The position numbers and the translations under genes are program-made. Below the pieces are notes generated by a model. The model searched no databases, was not told where the DNA came from, and saw nothing but the letters and a program-made list of their open reading frames with translations. Shown piece by piece: positions 17,966 to 24,707 of a stretch of 64,000 nucleotides of DNA (position 1 is the first letter of the stretch; the number at the start of each line of letters is the position of its first letter). Origin of the DNA: Fen-999 sp964530115 (lineage in GTDB: Bacteria > Pseudomonadota > Gammaproteobacteria > Burkholderiales > Rhodocyclaceae); assembly GCA_964530115.1 (NCBI GenBank), contig CAZGYD010000058.1, positions 1 to 64,000 on the forward strand, read 5' to 3'.

Positions 17966-19936
17966 TTGAACACCCTGCAACTGGTCCTGCTGCTGCTTGC
18001 CGCTTCGGTCCTGGTCGTGACGGCGTGCAGGGTCGCCGGGCTGCCGCCCATCCTCGGCTATCTGCTCGTCGGCGTGATCGTGGGGCCGCACGCCCTCGAC
18101 CTGATGCCCGATGCCTCCGGCGCGAGCCACCTCGCCGAATTCGGCGTCGTCTTCCTGATGTTCTCGATCGGCCTCGAGTTCTCGCTGCCGCGGCTCTATG
18201 CGATGAAACGCATCGTCTTCGGCCTCGGCTTCGCCCAGGTCGTCATCACGGCCGTCGCCACCGGGTGGGTCGCCATGCTCACCGCCGGCGTGCCATGGCT
18301 GGTCGGTGTCGGGCTCGGCGGTGCGCTGGCGATGTCCTCGACCGCGATTCTCTCGAAACTGCTCGCCGACCGGCGCGAACTCGACTCCAGCCACGGCCGC
18401 GAGGTGATGGGCGTGCTGCTCTTCCAGGACCTCGCGGTCGTGCCGCTGCTCGTGATCATTCCGGCCCTCGCGCGGCCGGTCGGCGAACTCGCCGAAGCGG
18501 TGGCGATCGCCTCGATCAAGGCGGTGGTGCTCCTCTCGCTCGTGCTCTTCATCGGCCAGAAGGTCATGCGCGGCTGGTTCACCCTGGTCGCCCGGCGCAA
18601 GTCCGCCGAACTGTTCATGCTCAACGTGCTCTTGATCACGCTCGGGCTTGCCTGGCTCACCGAGGCGGCGGGCCTTTCGCTCGCGCTCGGCGCCTTCGTC
18701 GCCGGCATGCTGATCTCGGAAACCGAATACCGCTACACGGTCGAGGAGGACATCAAGCCGTTCCGCGACGTGCTACTCGGGCTCTTCTTCATCTCCATCG
18801 GCATGATGCTCGACGTGCCGGCCATCGTGCGCGAATGGCCGCGCGTGCTGGGCGTCCTCTCGGCGTTGCTCTTCGGCAAGCTGGCCGTCGCCTGGGGCTT
18901 GTCGCGGCTTTTTGGCGCCACGCCGGGCACGGCGCTGCGCACGGGCCTCTGGCTCTGCGCCGGTGGCGAATTCAGTTTCGTGCTCCTCGCGCGCGGCGAG
19001 AGCGTCGGCCTCCTTGCCGGCGGGCCGCTGCAACCGGTGCTGGCGGCCGTGGTGCTGTCGCTGATGCTGGCGCCCTTGATCGTCCACTTTTCCGACCGCA
19101 TCGTGTTGCGCCTGGTCGCCTCCGAGTGGCTCGTGCGCTCGATGCAGCTGACCCAGCTCGCCGCCCACGCGATGGACGCGGACAGGCACGCGATCGTCTG
19201 CGGCTACGGGCGCACGGGGCAGCACCTCGCGCGCTTCCTCGAACAGGAAGGGGTCGCCTACCGGGCGCTCGATCTCGACCCGGAGCGCGTGCGCGAGGCG
19301 GCGAACGCCGGTGAGCCGGTCTCCTACGGCGACTGCACACGCCGCGAGACACTGTTGGCGGCCGGCCTCGCCCGCGCCAGCGTCGTCATCGTCACCTTTG
19401 CCGACCGGGGGGAGACGTTGCGGGTGCTCGAGCGTATCCGTGAGGCGGCGCCCCGGGTTCCCGTCGTCGTCCGCTGCCGGGAGCAGGACGATGCCGAGGA
19501 ACTGCTCGCGGCCGGCGCCGCCGAGGTGGTGCCCGAGGCGCTCGAATCCTCGGTGATGCTGGCAACGCACGCGCTGGCCTTCGTCGGCGTGCCGCTGCAC
19601 CGGATCGTCAAGCGGCTGCGCGAACTGCGCGAGCGCCACTACGGCCTGTTACGCGGGTTTTTCCATGGCGCGACCGATGTCGGCGACCGGCTCGCCGAAG
19701 CCGAATTGCCGCGGCTCCATTCGGTGGCGTTGGCGTCGGGCGACCATGCCGTGGGTCGTCGGCTTGGCGAGATCGGGCTTGCCGAGCTCGGGGTCACCGT
19801 TTCTGCGCTGCGGCGCCGCGGCATGCGCGGCCTGGAGCCCGAGGCGTCCGTGCAACTCGAAGCCGGCGACGTGCTCGTGCTCCTCGGCACGGCCGCGGCG
19901 GTCATGGCCGGCGAGGAGCGGCTACTCAAGGGCTGA
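17966..19936 (+). CDS. KefB/KefC-type monovalent cation:proton antiporter
   Basis: CPA2-family antiporter of 656 residues. The N-terminal two thirds is a Na+/H+ exchanger domain of about 12 helices (GLPPILGYLLVGVIVGP, MSSTAILSKLL, LFQDLAVVPLL). An RCK/TrkA-N domain starts with the nucleotide-binding VCGYGRTGQHLARFLEQEG near residue 410, and a TrkA-C domain ends the protein. In E. coli, KefB/C are gated by glutathione adducts. The start is TTG with GGAG five bases upstream; no ATG is usable. An ancillary KefF/G flavoprotein is not adjacent. Confidence 0.88.
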   Translation: MNTLQLVLLLLAASVLVVTACRVAGLPPILGYLLVGVIVGPHALDLMPDASGASHLAEFGVVFLMFSIGLEFSLPRLYAMKRIVFGLGFAQVVITAVATGWVAMLTAGVPWLVGVGLGGALAMSSTAILSKLLADRRELDSSHGREVMGVLLFQDLAVVPLLVIIPALARPVGELAEAVAIASIKAVVLLSLVLFIGQKVMRGWFTLVARRKSAELFMLNVLLITLGLAWLTEAAGLSLALGAFVAGMLISETEYRYTVEEDIKPFRDVLLGLFFISIGMMLDVPAIVREWPRVLGVLSALLFGKLAVAWGLSRLFGATPGTALRTGLWLCAGGEFSFVLLARGESVGLLAGGPLQPVLAAVVLSLMLAPLIVHFSDRIVLRLVASEWLVRSMQLTQLAAHAMDADRHAIVCGYGRTGQHLARFLEQEGVAYRALDLDPERVREAANAGEPVSYGDCTRRETLLAAGLARASVVIVTFADRGETLRVLERIREAAPRVPVVVRCREQDDAEELLAAGAAEVVPEALESSVMLATHALAFVGVPLHRIVKRLRELRERHYGLLRGFFHGATDVGDRLAEAELPRLHSVALASGDHAVGRRLGEIGLAELGVTVSALRRRGMRGLEPEASVQLEAGDVLVLLGTAAAVMAGEERLLKG

Positions 19937-19950
19937 TCCGGCCGTCAGCC

Positions 19951-19976
19951 AAACTCAGCCGTGGTAAGACGCCAGA
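19951..19976 (+). repeat. dispersed 26-bp repeat, copy 7 (intergenic)
   Basis: AAACTCAGCCG, then TG, then GTAAGACGCCAGA. It begins 14 bp after the antiporter stop codon and ends exactly where the following terminator stem begins. Confidence 0.82.
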
Positions 19977-20006
19977 CGACGAGGCCCGCCGGAGCGGGCC
20001 TCGTCG
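19977..20006. terminator. bidirectional terminator-like hairpin between convergent genes
   Basis: A 13-bp perfect stem, CGACGAGGCCCGC paired with GCGGGCCTCGTCG around a CGGA loop. There is no T-tract on either side, but its place between the ends of the antiporter and pilin genes suits a two-way transcription stop. Confidence 0.7.
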
Positions 20007-20023
20007 GGACCTCGATTACTGCC

Positions 20024-20662
20024 TCAGAGCGACTTGCAGAGGACGTAGATCGTCGCGTTGTCGTCGACGTAATTGGCGCCTGGCACGGCATTCAGCGCGC
20101 CGCCGACGGCGACGCCGCGTACCTGGCCCGTCTGCGCGTTGCCATCGTCGAATTGCGTGTCGATGGCGATGGCGATCTTGCCGAGCAGGTTCGTCGAACA
20201 GATGGTCAGCCCCGGCAGGCCGAGCGCGCCGCTCTGGACGTGCAAGATGCCGCCCGCGGCATTGGGCGGCGCGACGACGCTGGCATTGTTGCCGGCGATG
20301 AAGCCCGCGAGCCGCAGGTGCTGCCAGAACCGGCAATTCTCGGTGTTGGCGTTGGCCGCTGCGCCGCAGTCGATGACGTTGGCGTTGTTCTGCGCGCCGA
20401 CGAAGCCGTTGCCGTCGCCCGAGGTGGTCGCCGGGTTCGTCCATCGGTCGGCGGCCTGGGGGTCGTCGCCCGGGAAGGCGCGGAAACGGTCCTGATAGGA
20501 ATAGATCGCGGCCGTGAGGCCGTTGAAGTCGTTGGCGACGTTCTTGATCTTGGCCTGCGTGATCAGTTCCTGACCCTTGAGCACGCCGCCGAGCAGGAGC
20601 CCGATGATGACCAGGACGATGGCGATTTCGACCAGGGTGAAGCCCGATTGTGATTTGCGCAT
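20024..20662 (-). CDS. type IV pilin-like protein (probable MSHA-type major pilin)
   Basis: A 212-residue prepilin. The leader MRKSQSG is cut before FTLVEIAIVLVIIGLLLGGVL, with Glu at +5 of the mature protein. The body carries FPGDDPQAADRW and four scattered cysteines, the last one near the C-terminus (YVLCKSL), which probably form disulphides. It is separated from the other pilus genes by a kinase and a cyclase, and has its own sigma-54-type promoter. Together with the MSHA-like assembly genes to the right, this is the best candidate for the main pilin, although a T2SS-like pseudopilin cannot be excluded. Confidence 0.85.
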   Translation of the reverse strand: MRKSQSGFTLVEIAIVLVIIGLLLGGVLKGQELITQAKIKNVANDFNGLTAAIYSYQDRFRAFPGDDPQAADRWTNPATTSGDGNGFVGAQNNANVIDCGAAANANTENCRFWQHLRLAGFIAGNNASVVAPPNAAGGILHVQSGALGLPGLTICSTNLLGKIAIAIDTQFDDGNAQTGQVRGVAVGGALNAVPGANYVDDNATIYVLCKSL

Positions 20663-20703
20663 GAGAGCCCCTCTATAACTTTATGCCTAGGCGGGATTCT
20701 TTA

Positions 20704-20719
20704 AGCAACTAATATACCA
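20704..20719 (-). promoter_or_regulatory. sigma-54 (-24/-12) promoter of the pilin gene
   Basis: On the minus strand the sequence TGGTATATTAGTTGCT fits the consensus TGGYACR-N4-TTGCW with one clear mismatch; the GG and GC pairs are separated by the required 10 bp. It lies 42 bp before the pilin ATG. A sigma-54 activator gene is at the far end of the pilus cluster. Confidence 0.7.
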
Positions 20720-20885
20720 GTACTTGATTCGTACCAAATGTACGAAAAGCCGGCGAAAAGCGTGTCGATCGGCTCATTGGCTGTCGAAAATCCGACAGTC
20801 TGGTGACGGCGTTTCGACGCTCCGCGCCATGTCTTGCGCCACCGCCGTCGGCCACAAGGCGGGCGATGTATACAATCGCCGGTCC

Positions 20886-22664
20886 ATGGGGACTTTCCAA
20901 CCGGGCAACCGCGTCACCGAGTTCGCGCTGCGTCTGTCGCTGCGCTGGCGGCGCCCGCTCCTGGCGACGCTTTTGGCGTTGCTCTATCTCGCGCTGATCC
21001 TGCTGGACGAGGGCAATACCGGCCTCGCCCGGACGGTGTTCGTCGTGCACCTGGGCCTTTTCCTGCTCTGGCAACCCTTCGTGCGCGCGGACCAACGCAT
21101 CTCCCCGCTCGCCCTCGCCATCCTCGCGGCGGCCGTCCTCGCCGCTTCCGTCTGGCTCAACGGCTGGGTGCTGCTGCTCTGGGTGCTGCTGCTCGCCGGG
21201 GTCGTCGGCGGCAAGGTGTTCCTCTTCGAGACGCCCTGGACGAAGACGTTCTATCTGCTTGCCCTGCTGTGGCTCGTCGCGGCGCTGCTGCTCCTGGCCC
21301 TGCCCATGACGCTGCGGCAGGACATCGATCCCGGCACCACGGTGCAGACGGTCGGCACCTGGCTGCTGCCGGCGGTCCTCGTCGCCATGCTCGTGTTGCC
21401 CGGCCGGCAGGAGGGCGCGGGGCAGCCGGAGGTCGTCGACTTCGTCTATAGCGTGATCGTCGTGCTTCTTCTCGCGGTTCTGGTGCTCGGCAGCCTCGCG
21501 ATCATGGTGCTGCTCCGCCACGCCTACACGGAGGCGCTGCTGGAAACTCTGCTTGGCATCGGCGCGGGCCTGCTGATTCTCGGCTGGGTCTGGAATCCGC
21601 ATCTGGGCGTCGCGGGCGTCGGTACGGTGTTCTCCCGTTACCTGATGTCGATCGGCATGCCCGTCGAGCAATGGCTGCATGCACTCGCCGACCTGGCTCA
21701 GCGTGAGAGCGACCCCGACCGCTTCGTCGCCGGAGCGAGCGAGGACATGGTCCGCCGCCTGCCCTGGGTGACGGGGGTCTCGTGGCGCGCCGGTGAGGTG
21801 TCGGGAAGCGTCGGTTCGACGGCCGGGCGCTGCAGCACCTTCCGTTTCGACCCGCTCGAGCTCGGCATCCACACCCGCTATCCGCTGAGCCCGTCGCTCG
21901 CCTGGCATTTCAATCTGCTCGCGCAGTTGATCGCAGAGTTCCGTGCCGACAAGGTTCGTGCCCGGGAACTCCGCCGCCTGAGCTACATCGAGGCGATCCA
22001 CGAAACCGGTGCCCGGCTCACCCATGACGTCAAGAATCTGCTGCAGTCGCTGCGCGGGCTTTGCGCCGCCGCTGCGGCGGACGGCGACGCGGCGCCGCCG
22101 GAACTGATCGCGCTTCTGCGCAGGCAGCTTCCGGCGATCACGCAGCGGCTCGGCCAGACGCTCGACAAGCTCCAGGCGCCGCGCTTCGAGGACGGTGCGC
22201 CGATTTCGCTCGCGCAGTGGTGGGAAGGGCTGGTCTCCCGATTCGCGCACGCGGGCGTGCGCTTCCTCGTCAGCGAGGGCAGCGACCTCCGGCCCGCCGT
22301 TCCCGCGGCGACGCTCAACCACGCGATGGAAAACCTGTTGGCGAATGCCCTCGGCAAGCGCAGCGGCTCGCCGGGTCTGAACATCGCGGTTACCCTCCGT
22401 TCCGGCCCGGACGGCATCGCCATCGACGTGAGCGACGATGGCGAGCCACTCCCGCCGGCAATTGCGGGCGATCTGTTCAAGGGCCCGGTCGCCTCGGAGA
22501 CCGGCCTCGGCATCGGGCTTTACCAATCTGCCCGGCTCCTCGAAGGCAGCGGTTTCACCCTGGCGCTCGCGGAGAACGTCCGCGGGAGCGTGACTTTCCG
22601 GCTGGCAGCAGCGGCTGCTCAGATAGAGGGAGAGGGGCGCGCCTTGCGGCCGATTAACCGGTAG
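20886..22664 (+). CDS. membrane-bound sensor histidine kinase
   Basis: A 592-residue protein. About eight hydrophobic segments fill the first 300 residues. The phospho-acceptor box THDVKNLLQSL is near residue 380, the N box is NHAMENLLANAL, and the G box ETGLGIGLYQSARLL closes an HATPase domain. No response regulator adjoins it. The layout (long membrane part, THDxKN box) recalls PrsK-type kinases that pair with sigma-54 regulators. The regulator at the other end of the pilus cluster is therefore its likely partner, by inference. The start MGTFQPGN was chosen because similarity and membrane segments begin there. Its 3' end overlaps the convergent cyclase gene by 46 bp. Confidence 0.85.
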   Translation: MGTFQPGNRVTEFALRLSLRWRRPLLATLLALLYLALILLDEGNTGLARTVFVVHLGLFLLWQPFVRADQRISPLALAILAAAVLAASVWLNGWVLLLWVLLLAGVVGGKVFLFETPWTKTFYLLALLWLVAALLLLALPMTLRQDIDPGTTVQTVGTWLLPAVLVAMLVLPGRQEGAGQPEVVDFVYSVIVVLLLAVLVLGSLAIMVLLRHAYTEALLETLLGIGAGLLILGWVWNPHLGVAGVGTVFSRYLMSIGMPVEQWLHALADLAQRESDPDRFVAGASEDMVRRLPWVTGVSWRAGEVSGSVGSTAGRCSTFRFDPLELGIHTRYPLSPSLAWHFNLLAQLIAEFRADKVRARELRRLSYIEAIHETGARLTHDVKNLLQSLRGLCAAAAADGDAAPPELIALLRRQLPAITQRLGQTLDKLQAPRFEDGAPISLAQWWEGLVSRFAHAGVRFLVSEGSDLRPAVPAATLNHAMENLLANALGKRSGSPGLNIAVTLRSGPDGIAIDVSDDGEPLPPAIAGDLFKGPVASETGLGIGLYQSARLLEGSGFTLALAENVRGSVTFRLAAAAAQIEGEGRALRPINR

Positions 22665-23962
22665 ACGGCTGTATCACCCTTGCCTTTGAGACAAAGGGTT
22701 TGCGGGCCGGCGAATTCGAAACGGCCAGCCAGCCGGCCGAAGGTGGCGGCATCGCAATGGATCATGCCCGGCGCACCCTCCGTGGTGAGGCGGCTCGCGA
22801 GGTTCACCGTGTCGCCCCAGACGTCGTAAATGAACTTGTTGCGGCCGACCACACCGGCGACGACGGGCCCGGTGGCGATGCCGACCCGCACCGACAGCGG
22901 CTGCCCATGGACGTGGAAATCGCTTTGCAGCAGTTCCCGCATGGCGATCGCCATGTCGGCGACCGCTTCACAATGGTCGTGCTGCTTCAGGTTCAGGCCG
23001 CCCGCGACCATGTAGGCATCGCCGATGGTCTTGATCTTTTCCAGGCCGAAGCGTTCGGCCAGTTCGTCGAAAGCCGAGAAGACCGCATTGAGCATCGAGA
23101 ATACCTGGGCGGGCGAGAGGCTGGCCGCCACCTGGGTGAAATTGACGATGTCGGCGAACATCACCGTCGCTTCGGGAAAGCCGTCGGCGATCGGCTCGTT
23201 CGACTGCTTGAGGCGCTCGGCGACGGGCCTGGGCAGGATGTTGAGCAGCAGCCGCTCCGAGCGTTCCTGCTCGGCGGTGAGCAGCTGGTGCGCCTGCCGC
23301 AACCGGTCCTGCATCTTCTGTTTCTCCTGGATCGAGTAGCGGAGCAGCAGATAGACGATGGTGGCGACGGCGATGAAATTGAGGGCGAAAAAGACCGCCG
23401 AAGTCTTCAAGGGCACCGCGAGCGGCAGGCGGACGTTGGCCGGCGGGGCGAGATACCAGTCGAAGAAACCCGACAGGGCGATCATGAACACCCAGGCGAA
23501 GAACCAGGCGAAGGACTGGCGCACGCCGAAGCAAAGGATCGCACCGACCGGCGCCAGCAGCCCCCAGAGCACGATGCCGCTGGAATCGATGAAGCTGCCC
23601 ATGCTCCACTGCATCGCGAACGGGCCGAACAGGAAGAGCGCGAGCTGGGTGATGCGGAAATAGTCGAAGTTGCGCGTCTGGATGTAGAGGAGCAGATTGC
23701 CGACGATCAGCAACTGGAAGATCATCGGCGGCGTCGAGGAGACGGACTGGCCGAGCAGGCCGTAGATGGCCACCCAGAGCATCGCAGCCAGCGTGATCAG
23801 GCCGGTCGCGAACATCAGCAGCGACTTGTTGAGCCGCTCCTCCTCGCTGTCGCCGGGCTCGATGCCCGCATTGCGCAGGCGGGCGAGGAAACCGGTGGCC
23901 TCGGCCGGTTCGCCGGGCGCCGCGGGCACCGGTGGCCTCGTTCGGATCAGCGTTTCGGACAT
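22619..23962 (-). CDS. membrane-anchored class III adenylate cyclase
   Basis: Makes cAMP from ATP. It has 447 residues: a membrane region of about six helices (residues 48-207), a short coiled linker (EKQKMQDRLRQAHQLLTAEQERSE) and a cyclase homology domain. All catalytic residues are visible: metal aspartates in FADIVNFT (Asp271) and IGDAYMV (Asp315), the adenine-selecting Lys in EKIKTIGD and Asp in YDVWGD (Asp380), and transition-state Asn387/Arg391 in DTVNLASR. The pattern predicts ATP over GTP. It follows the prepilin gene by only 7 bp on the same strand, so it appears to be the last gene of the pilus operon. Confidence 0.92.
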   Translation of the reverse strand: MSETLIRTRPPVPAAPGEPAEATGFLARLRNAGIEPGDSEEERLNKSLLMFATGLITLAAMLWVAIYGLLGQSVSSTPPMIFQLLIVGNLLLYIQTRNFDYFRITQLALFLFGPFAMQWSMGSFIDSSGIVLWGLLAPVGAILCFGVRQSFAWFFAWVFMIALSGFFDWYLAPPANVRLPLAVPLKTSAVFFALNFIAVATIVYLLLRYSIQEKQKMQDRLRQAHQLLTAEQERSERLLLNILPRPVAERLKQSNEPIADGFPEATVMFADIVNFTQVAASLSPAQVFSMLNAVFSAFDELAERFGLEKIKTIGDAYMVAGGLNLKQHDHCEAVADMAIAMRELLQSDFHVHGQPLSVRVGIATGPVVAGVVGRNKFIYDVWGDTVNLASRLTTEGAPGMIHCDAATFGRLAGRFEFAGPQTLCLKGKGDTAVYRLIGRKARPSPSI

Positions 23963-23969
23963 GGGAGCC

Positions 23970-24707
23970 TCACGGCAGCTGCCCCGCGGCGATCATGCGG
24001 TTGTAAAGGACGTTGGGCGAGAGCCAGACGACGATGTCGTCGAAGTCCGCTCCCGGCTCGCGGCTGACGAAGCGGCCGGGTGTGGGGTCGGGATTGGCGG
24101 CGGAATTGCGGTTGGGGTTCTCGCGCTCGTCGGCGCTCGCTCCGCCGTTGGCGAAATTCTTTCCCGTCGACCAGATCACCGCCGGGGCGTTGTTCGTCAG
24201 ATCGGCAGCGCATCCGGCGTTGCAGACGCGCAGGTTCGGCGCGAGGTTTGGCAGCGTGACCAGGCGCATGCAGTTCTGGGTGGAAAACACCCAGCCGCCG
24301 CCCGGACAATTGGCGTGAGTGAAGGTGCTCACCGCATAGCGGATGCGCTCGCCCCAGGCATCGACGGCATAACCCTGTCCGTCGACGGGCGAAAGGCCGA
24401 TCGTCGCCGCGGGCAGAAAGCCTTCGGCCACGGCGCACGCGCCGCCGCCGGCCGGTGCCTCGACCCCCGTTGCACCCTCCACGGCCGGACAGGGCAGCCG
24501 GCCCCGGGCGGCGGCGAAGCCGATCAGCGCTTCACGCGCCTCATTCAACAGCGAGAGCGTCTCGCGGTTGCGGCGGATGTCGTCTTGGCCGGCGAGCGGC
24601 ACCAGCATGCCGCCGATCAGCAGCGCGACGATGAACAGCACCACCGCCAGTTCCGTGAGCGTGAAGCCGCGCGCCAAACTCAGCCGTCGTAATACGCCAG
24701 CCGTCAT
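23970..24707 (-). CDS. prepilin-type protein with repeat-derived leader
   Basis: A 245-residue prepilin. A 14-residue leader (MTAGVLRRLSLARG) precedes the cleavage point and the hydrophobic stem FTLTELAVVLFIVALLIGGM. The body has LPCPAVEG and several cysteines. It is a probable minor pilin of the MSHA-type system. The ATG overlaps the stop of the large lectin-like gene (ATGA), so the two are coupled. The leader codons from the third residue on are a reverse-read copy of the dispersed 26-bp repeat; the usual leader length for this class is 6-8 residues, so this one is long. Confidence 0.85.
   Translation of the reverse strand: MTAGVLRRLSLARGFTLTELAVVLFIVALLIGGMLVPLAGQDDIRRNRETLSLLNEAREALIGFAAARGRLPCPAVEGATGVEAPAGGGACAVAEGFLPAATIGLSPVDGQGYAVDAWGERIRYAVSTFTHANCPGGGWVFSTQNCMRLVTLPNLAPNLRVCNAGCAADLTNNAPAVIWSTGKNFANGGASADERENPNRNSAANPDPTPGRFVSREPGADFDDIVVWLSPNVLYNRMIAAGQLP
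24676..24701 (+). repeat. dispersed 26-bp repeat, copy 8 (in prepilin leader)
   Basis: AAACTCAGCCG, then TC, then GTAATACGCCAGC on the plus strand. The prepilin gene reads the other strand as AGVLRRLSL, most of its leader peptide. It starts 2 bp past the stop codon of the upstream gene. Confidence 0.87.
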
